Positions 8,887 through 17,676 of a stretch of 64,000 nt of DNA are shown piece after piece (positions within the stretch are counted from its first letter, which is position 1; each line of letters starts with the position of its first letter). Source of the DNA: Flammeovirga agarivorans (lineage in GTDB: Bacteria; Bacteroidota; Bacteroidia; Cytophagales; Flammeovirgaceae); contig NZ_JABAIL010000002.1 in assembly GCF_012641475.1 (NCBI RefSeq), forward strand, positions 507,449-571,448. The letters run 5' to 3'. Made by a program: the position numbers and the translations under genes. The notes under the pieces are model-generated. The model did no database searches and was not told where the DNA came from. It saw nothing but the letters and a program-made list of their open reading frames with translations.

Positions 8887-11295
8887 ATGAAGGCATACAT
8901 TACTATCATTTTACTTTTCTATACATCATTGTTAATAGCAGGAGATAAAATCAATATCAAAGGACATATCACTTCTGGTAAAGAACATATTCCTTTTGCT
9001 ACTATCTCTGTAAATGATGGGGCATTTGGAACATCCGCTGATGATCACGGACATTTCCTTCTGTCTTTAGAGAAAGGGAAATCTTATCAAATCTTAGTTT
9101 CTGCTGTAGGTTACCAACCACAGGAACTAAACTTTACAGCAAAAAACAACCAGCAAGAAATCCACTTTAACTTAACGAAAGACTTACTTCAACTTAATGA
9201 GGTCGTCGTTTCTTCCAACAGAAGAGAACAAAGTAGAAAAGAAACCGCAGCAGTTGTCAATGTTGTGAGTCAAGAAATTTTCGTTGCATCCAGCTCTAAA
9301 GTTGTTGCTGATGGATTAAACTTCGTTTCTGGAGCCAGAGTTGAAAATACTTGTGGTAACTGTGGTGCAGCATCATTAAGGTTAAATGGACTAGAAGGGC
9401 CGTATACACAGATTCTTATGGACAGTAGACCAATGTTTAGTGGTTTAGTGAGTGTTTACGGATTAGAGCAGATTCCAGTATCTATGGTAGACCAAATCGA
9501 AGTTGTAAGAGGCGGTGGATCAGTATTATTCGGAGCTAATGCCATTGGTGGTACAGTAAATATCATTACTAAAGCCCCTCAATTTAACTCTTATGAAGTC
9601 GGCACTAACATGGGTACAATTGATGGAAAGTCAAATGACTACAATGCCTACTTCAACACATCAGTTATTTCAAAAAATGATAAAACGGGAGCATATATCT
9701 ATGGTTCATACAGACACAGAGATGCTTGGAATGCTAACCCTAATGACATTTGGTACAAAGTAGATGATGATGGCAACGCTTATGGCGATCCATTAAAAGA
9801 TGATTTTTCAGAACTACCTAGACTTAAAACGGCTTCTATTGGTACTAAGATCTACCATAGTTTTAACGACCAGAATAAATTAACTGCTGACTTACGTTAT
9901 ATTCATGAAGATCGTAGAGGTGGTAATAAACTTAATGAAGCTCCAGAAAAGACAGATATTACTGAATGGATCGATATGGGTATTGCCAGTGGTAGTGTTA
10001 ACTATGACTGGTTCAGTAAAGATAAAAAGACTCACATCAATGCATATTCTAGCTTGCAATATGTACATAGAGATAGTTACTATGGTGCTAACCAAGCACA
10101 AGATGGATACGGCTTAACGACAGGAACCACTTATGTAGGAGGTGCTCAGATCAACCAAAACTTTGGAAAAATGTTCAACGCTGACTCTTACTTTGTAGCA
10201 GGTACTGAATACATTTATGACAATATTTTTGATAAAAAGTTAGGTTATAACGATAGAAACGATGGACAATATGTTCCAGATGCTCCGGTCTCAAATCAAG
10301 AATCTCAAACGGTAGCTGTATTTGCTCAAAATGAATGGAAAGGAAAAAAGCTTTCCGTTTTAATTGGAGCAAGAATGGATTATGTAATGATTCGAGACAA
10401 TGAAAATCCTGACAACAATAAAGAAGTCCCTTCATTTAACCCAAGAGTGAATTTAAAATACAACATCACTCCTGATATGCAATTAAGAGGTGGATTTGCA
10501 ACAGGTTTTAGAGCACCACAAATGTTCTCAGAAGACTTACATATTGAGGTTGCTGGTGGACAAGCTGTTAGAACAGTACTAGATCCAGATTTAAAACCAG
10601 AAACTTCATTATCATATAATTTAGCTTGGGATTACGAAACTCAAATTGGTTCAGTTCAGACCTATTTCTTATTGGAAGGTTTTCATACTAGAATCAAAGA
10701 TAGATTTGACAACCAATACCAATACTTAGATGATGGTACTTTAATCAATTACAAAAGAAACTCCACTTCTGATGCAATTGTACAAGGTATTAACGCTGAA
10801 TTAAAAGTGGCTCCTTCAGAAAAGTTGAATTTCCAAGGTGCATACACTATCCAAACAGCAGAATATGAAGAAGAAAATGGATGGGGTGATGAAGAAACAT
10901 CTACATCAAAATATATTTTAAGAACGCCGAATCAGTATGGTTCATTAACATTAAACTATAAACCTGCTCAAAAATGGACTACATCTTTAACAGGAGTCTA
11001 CACAGGCAGCATGCATGTACCATTATTACCTGGTGGTTTTATCAATGGTCAACCTGTTGAAAATGAAAGTTTAATCGAAACTGAGACCTTTTTCGACATG
11101 GGCATGAAGGTGTCTTATTTAACGAGATTATCAAAGAATGCAAACATTCAATTTGGTGCTGGAGTGAAAAATATTTTCAATCAAATGCAAGACCAATTTG
11201 TTAGTGGTGCTGATAGAGATGCTGCTTTCGTTTATGGTCCAATTACACCAAGAATGTATTTCATTGAAATAAAAATTGGCAATCTATTAAACTAA
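8887..11295 (+). CDS. TonB-dependent outer membrane receptor with N-terminal regulatory-like domain
   Basis: The 802-residue protein is an outer membrane transporter energised by TonB. After a signal peptide (to about residue 18) comes a carboxypeptidase-regulatory-like beta-sandwich (about 22-100, KGHITSG...GYQPQELNF), the plug domain (about 110-235, with IEVVRGGGSVLFGANAIGG), and a 22-stranded barrel ending in the aromatic-poor strand IEIKIGNLLN. The plug contains a CGNCG motif (about residues 156-160) just before ASLRLNGLEGPYTQILMDS. Receptors with this plug form are often annotated as ferric-siderophore, cobalamin or metal receptors; the substrate cannot be fixed here. No TonB, ExbB or ABC transporter genes are adjacent, and it is not a SusC with a SusD partner. 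Confidence 0.9.
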   Translation: MKAYITIILLFYTSLLIAGDKINIKGHITSGKEHIPFATISVNDGAFGTSADDHGHFLLSLEKGKSYQILVSAVGYQPQELNFTAKNNQQEIHFNLTKDLLQLNEVVVSSNRREQSRKETAAVVNVVSQEIFVASSSKVVADGLNFVSGARVENTCGNCGAASLRLNGLEGPYTQILMDSRPMFSGLVSVYGLEQIPVSMVDQIEVVRGGGSVLFGANAIGGTVNIITKAPQFNSYEVGTNMGTIDGKSNDYNAYFNTSVISKNDKTGAYIYGSYRHRDAWNANPNDIWYKVDDDGNAYGDPLKDDFSELPRLKTASIGTKIYHSFNDQNKLTADLRYIHEDRRGGNKLNEAPEKTDITEWIDMGIASGSVNYDWFSKDKKTHINAYSSLQYVHRDSYYGANQAQDGYGLTTGTTYVGGAQINQNFGKMFNADSYFVAGTEYIYDNIFDKKLGYNDRNDGQYVPDAPVSNQESQTVAVFAQNEWKGKKLSVLIGARMDYVMIRDNENPDNNKEVPSFNPRVNLKYNITPDMQLRGGFATGFRAPQMFSEDLHIEVAGGQAVRTVLDPDLKPETSLSYNLAWDYETQIGSVQTYFLLEGFHTRIKDRFDNQYQYLDDGTLINYKRNSTSDAIVQGINAELKVAPSEKLNFQGAYTIQTAEYEEENGWGDEETSTSKYILRTPNQYGSLTLNYKPAQKWTTSLTGVYTGSMHVPLLPGGFINGQPVENESLIETETFFDMGMKVSYLTRLSKNANIQFGAGVKNIFNQMQDQFVSGADRDAAFVYGPITPRMYFIEIKIGNLLN

Positions 11296-11319
11296 ACCGT
11301 ATTTCTCATTTCTACTATC

Positions 11320-11375
11320 AAGGTGTAGGTAGAGTGTTAGCGTAAGCTTTCTCTTTACTTACACCTTTTTCTTTT
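11320..11375 (+). terminator. probable terminator after the TonB receptor
   Basis: AAGGTGTA (11320-11327) pairs with TACACCTT (11360-11367), extended inward by GGTAGAG/CTCTTTAC with mismatches, followed by a T-rich tail. Confidence 0.65.
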
Positions 11376-11501
11376 ATCGGTATTCATCCAAAATTCTTCA
11401 GGTACATTTTCATCAGCATTGTAATATTCTTACCTAAAAAATACTCCCCTACATTTTCTCACTAGACAAATAATACGCATCAGAAATTAAATATTCCATA
11501 C

Positions 11502-11528
11502 TTGAGTTTTCTTGAAAAAATAACTTTA
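11502..11528 (+). promoter_or_regulatory. candidate promoter of the beta-mannosidase gene
   Basis: A TTG at 11502-11504 is followed after 16 bases by TAACTTTA (7 of 8 match to TAnnTTTG), 35 bases before the start codon. Confidence 0.4.
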
Positions 11529-11563
11529 CATCCTATCATAACCACAATAAAACTCGATATAGT

Positions 11564-14209
11564 ATGAAGAGATTTACTTCTTTATTTTTCAAAAAACAGA
11601 TACTCCATCAGCTATCTATCTTGATGGGAGTATTCTTATTAACATCATGTCAAATGATAAATACAGAAAATGATATGGACCTAAAAAAGATTTCATTAAA
11701 CAATCATTGGGAATTTAAACAAACAGACAAAAAGGAATGGCTTCCAGCTGAAGTTCCTGGAACGGTACACACCGATTTAATAAGCAATAATATCATTCTT
11801 GATCCATATTACCGACTAAATGAAAGAGACGTTCAGTGGGTTGATAAAGTAGATTGGGAGTATAAAACCAAATTCACCATAGACCAAAAAATATTTGAAC
11901 ATCAAAAAATTCAACTTCATTTTGATGGCGTAGATACTTATGGGGAGATCTATATCAATAATATATTGATTGGTTCGACAGATAATATGTTTAGAGAATG
12001 GGATTTTGATATTAAACCTCATATACACAAAGGCGAAAACACTCTGAAAGTAGTTTTATTATCTCCTATTGAAAATGGTATTAACGCCTTAAAAAAACAT
12101 GGGTATGGGCTTCCAGCTATTAATGACCAATCTGTAATTGGTGAAGTAGGTAATCAACAAGTATCAATCTTTACTAGAAAAGCAGGATATCATTACGGTT
12201 GGGACTGGGGACCTCGATTGGTGACATCAGGAATTTGGAGAGATGTAAATATAGAATACTGGAACAATACTAAAATCGATAACATCTTTGTTCAGCAAAA
12301 AACGAGCTCAGATAAAGCGGCATTAAAAGTCTCCACTCAATTCTACAATCAAAGCGAGAACGAACTCACCATCCTTGCTAAATTAGATGGAGAAGTTATC
12401 AAAGAAAGTACAATTGCATCCAATTCATTAAGTAAGACTATTTCGTTTGATATCGAAAACCCTAAATTATGGTGGCCTGCAAACATTGGAACACCACACC
12501 TATATGAATTATCAATTGAGCTTTACGATGATAAGCAACTTATCGATGTCCATACAGAACGGATTGGTCTAAGAACAATTAAAATTGTTCAAAAAGAAGA
12601 TGACAATGGGGAAGGGAAAAGCTTCTATTTTGAAGTTAACGGGCAGCCTATTTTTGCTAAAGGAGCGAATTATATTCCTAATGACATATTCCTTCCTAGA
12701 GTTTCAAAAGCGACTTACAAACATTTGATCCAATCTACCCTTGATGCCAATATGAATATGCTACGTGTTTGGGGTGGAGGTATCTATGAGAATGATTTAT
12801 TCTATGAGTTATGTGATGAAAAAGGAATCTTAGTATGGCAAGACTTTATGTTTGCTTGCTCTATGTACCCCGGAGATGAGCAATTTATTAATAACGTTAG
12901 ACAAGAGGCTGTTGATAACATCAAAAGACTTAGAAACCATGCGTCTATTGCATTATGGTGTGGTAATAATGAAATGGAAATGGCTTGGGCTCCCGGCAAA
13001 GATGACATGGGATGGGGTTGGAAACAACAGTATAGTAAAACTCAACAAAAAGAAATTTGGGGTGATTATGAAAAAGTATTTCATCAGCTTCTTCCAGAAG
13101 TAGTAGAGGAATATACAGACAATCAATTCTACTGGCGTTCTTCTCCAACTGGAGGTGATGATATAGTTGCTCATTACGAACATAAGTCTGGAGACATGCA
13201 TTATTGGGGAGTATGGCATGGTGAACATCCATTTTCAGATTTCAGAAAGTATATTGGTCGTTTTATGAGTGAGTATGGCTTTCAATCGTTCCCTGAATTT
13301 AAATCAGTAAAGAAATATACAAAGCCTCAGGATTATGATATAGAATCTGAAGTAATGGCTTCACATCAAAGAAGTGGTATTGGAAACCTACGAATAAAAA
13401 AATACATGGAAGATCATTATCAAGTCCCTACAAACTTTGAAGATTTTCTATATGTAGGTCAATTGCTTCAAGCCGAAAGTATATATTCAGCGATTCAAGC
13501 ACACCGAGAGAAAATGCCCTACTGCATGGGTTCATTGTATTGGCAACTGAATGATTGCTGGCCTGTCGCTTCGTGGTCTTCGATAGATTATTATGGAGAA
13601 TGGAAAGCATTACAATATTTCGCAAGAGAAGCGAACAAAAATACGTCTTTGATTGTCAATTCAGATGATCATCAATTGGAAGTAAAAGTTGCATCGGATA
13701 TCAATCTACAAGAACCTGTTTTACTTCAAATGGAACTACAGGATTTTGAAGGAAATTCTTTATGGAATCAATCGATACCTCTAAAAGATATAACAGCAAA
13801 TAAAACATTAAAGGTGTTTGAGAGTAACCTATCGAAAATCATCTCAAAGAATGACTCTCAGAAACTGGTCTTTATTTCTTCACTTTCTTCAAAGAAGACT
13901 GAAATTATTGATAGAGATTTACATTACTTTGTGAATCAAAAAGAGTTACAACTCCCAAAACCAGAACTTGATATTAATTATACTGAAGATGATAATGACC
14001 TATATATCAGTATTTCAACAAATGCTTTAGTAAAAAATCTATTTATTGAGGTAGACCAAGAACAAATCAAGTTATCCGATAATTATTTTGATTTAATTAA
14101 AGGTGAACAAAAACAAATCACTATTACCTCTAGAAAAGGAGAAAAGATTGATCGAACAAAAATCAAGTTTAAACACCTTCAAGAAACAATGAAAAAGAAA
14201 TCACTTTAA
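11564..14209 (+). CDS. beta-mannosidase, GH2 family lipoprotein
   Basis: The 881-residue enzyme should remove terminal beta-linked mannose from manno-oligosaccharides or N-glycan cores. A lipoprotein signal ends at Cys29, so it acts at the periplasm or cell surface. The N-terminal sugar-binding domain (about 40-215) has the mannosidase hallmark WLPAEVPGTVHTDL; an immunoglobulin-like domain follows (about 230-340); the TIM-barrel (about 345-690) carries the acid/base Glu470 in WCGNNEMEMAW and the nucleophile Glu570 in FMSEYGFQSFPE. C-terminal beta domains complete it. Length and motifs agree with Bacteroidota GH2 beta-mannosidases. The AGE-family epimerase downstream suggests a shared mannose or mannan pathway. 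Confidence 0.93.
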   Translation: MKRFTSLFFKKQILHQLSILMGVFLLTSCQMINTENDMDLKKISLNNHWEFKQTDKKEWLPAEVPGTVHTDLISNNIILDPYYRLNERDVQWVDKVDWEYKTKFTIDQKIFEHQKIQLHFDGVDTYGEIYINNILIGSTDNMFREWDFDIKPHIHKGENTLKVVLLSPIENGINALKKHGYGLPAINDQSVIGEVGNQQVSIFTRKAGYHYGWDWGPRLVTSGIWRDVNIEYWNNTKIDNIFVQQKTSSDKAALKVSTQFYNQSENELTILAKLDGEVIKESTIASNSLSKTISFDIENPKLWWPANIGTPHLYELSIELYDDKQLIDVHTERIGLRTIKIVQKEDDNGEGKSFYFEVNGQPIFAKGANYIPNDIFLPRVSKATYKHLIQSTLDANMNMLRVWGGGIYENDLFYELCDEKGILVWQDFMFACSMYPGDEQFINNVRQEAVDNIKRLRNHASIALWCGNNEMEMAWAPGKDDMGWGWKQQYSKTQQKEIWGDYEKVFHQLLPEVVEEYTDNQFYWRSSPTGGDDIVAHYEHKSGDMHYWGVWHGEHPFSDFRKYIGRFMSEYGFQSFPEFKSVKKYTKPQDYDIESEVMASHQRSGIGNLRIKKYMEDHYQVPTNFEDFLYVGQLLQAESIYSAIQAHREKMPYCMGSLYWQLNDCWPVASWSSIDYYGEWKALQYFAREANKNTSLIVNSDDHQLEVKVASDINLQEPVLLQMELQDFEGNSLWNQSIPLKDITANKTLKVFESNLSKIISKNDSQKLVFISSLSSKKTEIIDRDLHYFVNQKELQLPKPELDINYTEDDNDLYISISTNALVKNLFIEVDQEQIKLSDNYFDLIKGEQKQITITSRKGEKIDRTKIKFKHLQETMKKKSL

Positions 14210-14226
14210 AATATAATTTTGATGAC

Positions 14227-14257
14227 AAAGAGTACCTTTAATTAGGTACTCTTTTTT
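14227..14257 (+). terminator. rho-independent terminator
   Basis: Perfect stem AGAGTACC / GGTACTCT (14229-14236 with 14245-14252) with an 8-base loop, followed by six T. Confidence 0.85.
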
Positions 14258-14258
14258 A

Positions 14259-14266
14259 TACCTTTG
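14259..14266 (+). promoter_or_regulatory. candidate -7 box for the AGE-family gene
   Basis: TACCTTTG matches TAnnTTTG and lies 36 bases before the start codon, directly after the beta-mannosidase terminator, so the epimerase-reductase pair probably has its own promoter. Confidence 0.5.
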
Positions 14267-14301
14267 AACGAATAAATTAAAGAACATTCTTATCGTTAAA
14301 T

Positions 14302-15540
14302 ATGAAAATTAAACTTTTAGCTATACTGATAACTACCTCTCTTCTATTTCAATGCACCAACAAAAAAGGAACTAGACAGATAATGCATCGAGAAAAGATG
14401 GAAACCTTGATCAATTTCTTTGATCGTAATGCTTGGGATCAGCAATTATCAACTTACTTCTCAGAGGTGGACAATCAAGGAAAGATAGTATCTGATAAAA
14501 TCTTCACTGTAGCGAGCAGTCGTTTAATTTATGGGTTATCTTATGCATCACAATTTTCTCCTGAGCACCTCGATAGAGCAAAAAATGTAGCCGATTTCCA
14601 AATAGAAAAACTTATACAAAAAGAGAATGAGTATTATTCTCATTCATATATCACTAACGATTCTATTGAATCACAAAGCAAATTAGATGTATGGCAACAG
14701 GCCTATGGATTATGTGGCCTTTCAGAACTTTACCGACAAACTAAAGATCCTCATTTATTACATACGTTACATAAATTACATCAAGGGTTTATCACTAGGT
14801 TCCATGATCAAAAAGCAGGTGGTCTTTGGGGTGAATATTCTTTTAATACTAATGGTGTAAGCGGAAGTAAATCCTTGCAATCTTTAATGTATCCACTTAC
14901 TGCATATATGATCAACTTATGGATGGCTGATCAAGAAAATAAAGAGCTCTACGAAAACCATATTTCTGAAAACTTGGGCCTTATATATCAAATTGGATGG
15001 AACGATAGTACCAATTGGGTGAATGTACAATTTAATGATGATTGGTCTATCAAAAGAAAAAATGATGGTTTCTTAAATTTCACAGTCACACCTGGGCATA
15101 ATTTCCAGTTGGCAGCACTTCTATTAAGAAGTAAAGATTTTACTTTCCTGCCAGACACAACCAAGGAAAAATACAAAAAATTGGGTAAGAAGATTATTGA
15201 TATCACATTACAAAAAGACATCTTCCATCATAATAATATTCAATATGGATTTTATTCTGAGGTGAATCCGAATACTTCATTAATTTTGGACGATAGAAAA
15301 ACTTGGTGGCAACATGCCGAAGCAATTATTGCCTTATCACTTTATGAAGGAAAATATGAGAAAGAACAACAACTTCTTGAAGAGTACTTTTTCAATACCT
15401 TTAAAGATAAAAAATATGGTGGTGAATATTTCTATGTAACAAAAGAGGATCAACCTATTACATCAGAACTTAAAGGAAGTATTGGTAAATCTACCTATCA
15501 TACTATAGAATTGATTAGAATATTAAATGAAAATAAATAA
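14302..15540 (+). CDS. AGE-family epimerase/isomerase, predicted lipoprotein
   Basis: A 412-residue (alpha/alpha)6-barrel enzyme of the N-acylglucosamine 2-epimerase superfamily, which includes mannose isomerases and cellobiose/mannobiose 2-epimerases. Family features visible are SSRLIYGLSYA near residue 74, KLDVWQQAYGLCGLSELY near 133, TPGHNFQLAALLLRS (expected catalytic His) near 262 and WWQHAEAIIALSLYEG near 336. Unlike most characterised members, which are cytosolic, it begins with a lipoprotein signal (LLFQC, Cys18), suggesting an envelope location. With the beta-mannosidase upstream, a mannose, mannobiose or related substrate is likely but not proven. It overlaps the next gene by one base (TAATG). 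Confidence 0.82.
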   Translation: MKIKLLAILITTSLLFQCTNKKGTRQIMHREKMETLINFFDRNAWDQQLSTYFSEVDNQGKIVSDKIFTVASSRLIYGLSYASQFSPEHLDRAKNVADFQIEKLIQKENEYYSHSYITNDSIESQSKLDVWQQAYGLCGLSELYRQTKDPHLLHTLHKLHQGFITRFHDQKAGGLWGEYSFNTNGVSGSKSLQSLMYPLTAYMINLWMADQENKELYENHISENLGLIYQIGWNDSTNWVNVQFNDDWSIKRKNDGFLNFTVTPGHNFQLAALLLRSKDFTFLPDTTKEKYKKLGKKIIDITLQKDIFHHNNIQYGFYSEVNPNTSLILDDRKTWWQHAEAIIALSLYEGKYEKEQQLLEEYFFNTFKDKKYGGEYFYVTKEDQPITSELKGSIGKSTYHTIELIRILNENK

Positions 15541-16355
15541 TGACAAACATGAAAATGATGCAATTAAATGATGGGAATAAAATCCCTAGTCTTGGTTTTG
15601 GAACTTTCTTATCTAAAAATGATGAAGTAAAAGAGGCTGTATTAGCTGCTCTAAACGCTGGTTACAGACATATTGATACAGCTATGATCTACGAGAATGA
15701 AGAAGGCGTAGGTGAAGCTATTAAAGCGTCAGGCATCTCTAGAGAAGACCTTTTCATTACTACTAAATTATGGAATGAGGATATTAGAAATGGTAATATC
15801 GAAGAAGCGTTAAAAGCAAGTTTAAAAAGACTACAGCTAGATTACATAGATTTATATCTTATTCATTGGCCAGCTAAAGGGTATACTAAGGCTTGGGATG
15901 AAATGATAAAGCTACAAAAGTCTGGATTAATAAAATCCATTGGTGTATCTAACTTCAACCCACACCATTTACAAGACCTTGAAGCTTCGGGAGTAGTACC
16001 TGTCGTTAACCAGATTGAATGCCATCCTAAGCTTCAACAAAATGATTTAAAAACGTATTGTGAAGTAAGAAATATATTAGTACAAGCTTGGGGGCCTTTA
16101 ATGCAAGCAGGTTTATTCAAAGATGAAACGCTAAATCAGATTGGTGAAAAATATGGTAAGTCATCAGCTCAAGTTATGCTAAGATGGCATTTACAAAGAG
16201 GAGTAAATGCTCTTCCTAAATCTGTAACACCATCTAGGATTGAAGCCAATTTTGATATCTTCGATTTCGAATTATCAGAAGATGACATGTTAAAAATTGC
16301 CGAAATGAACGAACACAAAAGAGTGGGTCCTGATCCCGAAACTTTTGATTTCTAA
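15540..16355 (+). CDS. aldo/keto reductase
   Basis: A 271-residue cytosolic NADPH-dependent reductase of the aldo/keto reductase superfamily, close to the 2,5-diketo-D-gluconate reductase (AKR5) type by length and motifs. The catalytic tetrad is complete: Asp46 (GYRHIDTA), Tyr51, Lys76 (TTKLW) and His109 (LIHWP). The cofactor loop ALPKSVTPSRIEANFDIF is typical. Translation is coupled to the AGE-family gene through TAATG. It may reduce a sugar or keto-sugar made by the neighbours, which is inference; AKRs are promiscuous. A second in-frame ATG three codons on is also possible as start. Confidence 0.9.
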   Translation: MTNMKMMQLNDGNKIPSLGFGTFLSKNDEVKEAVLAALNAGYRHIDTAMIYENEEGVGEAIKASGISREDLFITTKLWNEDIRNGNIEEALKASLKRLQLDYIDLYLIHWPAKGYTKAWDEMIKLQKSGLIKSIGVSNFNPHHLQDLEASGVVPVVNQIECHPKLQQNDLKTYCEVRNILVQAWGPLMQAGLFKDETLNQIGEKYGKSSAQVMLRWHLQRGVNALPKSVTPSRIEANFDIFDFELSEDDMLKIAEMNEHKRVGPDPETFDF

Positions 16356-16363
16356 AAAATAAC

Positions 16364-16396
16364 AAAGCCTTACTAAATATATTTAGTAAGGCTTTT
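16364..16396. terminator. terminator between convergent genes
   Basis: Perfect 14-base-pair stem AAAGCCTTACTAAA / TTTAGTAAGGCTTT around a 3-4 base loop; a T-run follows on plus and A-rich sequence precedes it, so it may serve both the reductase and the TM2 gene. Confidence 0.85.
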
Positions 16397-16410
16397 ATCT
16401 ATATTGGATT

Positions 16411-16638
16411 TTAACGATTATACATCCTTTCCTCCATTGCAGCTATGTTTCCTGCTTTGTAATTGGCTTCATCTACCATTCCTCCTACAAGAAAGAGGTC
16501 AATTATCCAACCGATACCAAAAACTCCTCCTGTTAATAAGTAAACAATACCAGAAGTAGTTTTACCAAGATAAAAACGGTGAATTCCAAGTAAACCAAAG
16601 AAGAACCATAATAAATAGGCTACTATTGAAGATTTCAT
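16411..16638 (-). CDS. TM2 domain membrane protein
   Basis: A 75-residue protein made of a single TM2 domain: two transmembrane helices (about residues 4-20 and 31-52) joined by the signature GLLGIHRFYLGKTTSGIVYL, followed by a GIGWIIDLF segment. Such proteins are widespread in Bacteroidota and their function is unknown. The acidic C-terminal tail (VDEANYKAGN) is probably cytosolic. Confidence 0.85.
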   Translation of the reverse strand: MKSSIVAYLLWFFFGLLGIHRFYLGKTTSGIVYLLTGGVFGIGWIIDLFLVGGMVDEANYKAGNIAAMEERMYNR

Positions 16639-16745
16639 TTTCTAATGTTATTTAATTTTTGACACTTAATAATAATAACGTGTTTTACCGATCTTGGTTG
16701 CAAGAAAAGTAATGTTTCTACTTATAACTCTCTAAATCAAATAAC

Positions 16746-16780
16746 AAAAAAAGGGCTAAACACCTAAGTGCTTAACCCTT
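16746..16780 (-). terminator. terminator of the sdh operon
   Basis: On the minus strand AAGGGTTAAGCAC pairs with GTGTTTAGCCCTT (one G.T and one mismatch region) around TTAG, followed by a run of T. It lies just past the sdhB stop. Confidence 0.75.
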
Positions 16781-16801
16781 CAAATATAACTAAACGTTAA
16801 A

Positions 16802-17581
16802 TTAGTTCGTGTAGTCTGTTTCAGAACCTGAGAATACTGCTCTAGAATACTCTCTGTTCAATCTTGCAATGTGAGTGATAGAAATCTCCTTAGGACATAC
16901 CGCCTCACAAGCTCCAGTGTTTGTACAAGCACCAAAACCTTCAGCATCATGTTGCTCTAACATTGCTAAAGCACGACGCTTACGTTCTGCATTACCTTGA
17001 GGTAATACTGCTAATTGAGATACTTTCGCTGCTGTAAACAACATTGCTGAAGCATTTTTACATGCTGCAACACAAGCACCACAACCAATACACTGAGCTG
17101 CATCCATAGCCTCATCAGCTACAGTTTTAGGAATTGCAATCTCGTTAGCGTCAGGTACACCACCAGTAGAAACTGTAACGTAACCACCTGCCTGTTGAAT
17201 TCTATCAAAAGAAGTACGATCTACGATCAAATCTTTTAATACAGGGAATGCAGATGCTCTCCATGGTTCAACAACGATAGTTTCGCCATCCTTAAAAGTA
17301 CGCATATGCAACTGACAAGTTGTAATACCGTGCTTAGGACCGTGAGGTTTACCATTGATATATAAAGAACACATACCACAGATACCTTCACGACAATCGT
17401 GATCAAAGTGAACTGGGTCGTTTCCTTTGTTTAATTCGTTCTCGTTAAGAACGTCTAACATTTCTAAAAATGACATATCAACTGATACGTCGTTAACTTC
17501 ATATGACTCAAATTTGCCCGGCTTGTCTTGACCAGCCTGACGCCAAATTTTAAGTTTGATATTAATTGTTTTTCCTGCCAT
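16802..17581 (-). CDS. sdhB: succinate dehydrogenase/fumarate reductase iron-sulfur subunit
   Basis: Electron-transfer subunit of respiratory complex II. I start at the ATG at 17581 (MAGKTINIK), 259 residues; a frame opening at 17614 adds 11 residues with no family match. The [2Fe-2S] ligands lie in CREGICGMC with a later CQ, and the two ferredoxin-type clusters in [11 protein letters not shown] and [11 protein letters not shown] followed by PKEI. The [2Fe-2S] domain is N-terminal and the [4Fe-4S]/[3Fe-4S] domain C-terminal, as usual. It is last in the minus-strand order sdhC-sdhA-sdhB. Sequence alone does not decide the physiological direction (succinate oxidation or fumarate reduction). Confidence 0.95.
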   Translation of the reverse strand: MAGKTINIKLKIWRQAGQDKPGKFESYEVNDVSVDMSFLEMLDVLNENELNKGNDPVHFDHDCREGICGMCSLYINGKPHGPKHGITTCQLHMRTFKDGETIVVEPWRASAFPVLKDLIVDRTSFDRIQQAGGYVTVSTGGVPDANEIAIPKTVADEAMDAAQCIGCGACVAACKNASAMLFTAAKVSQLAVLPQGNAERKRRALAMLEQHDAEGFGACTNTGACEAVCPKEISITHIARLNREYSRAVFSGSETDYTN

Positions 17582-17676
17582 GATCTTCAAATTAAGTAGT
17601 TGTTTTTTCAACAACTTGTTCGTTGAATTGTTTCAGACAGGTAAGAGGTGATACCACCACTTACCCGATGATTAAA

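Noticed and set aside
12802-13232. Short open frames on both strands within the beta-mannosidase gene
   Set aside because: They overlap the conserved catalytic barrel of GH2 in other frames and lack any family likeness.
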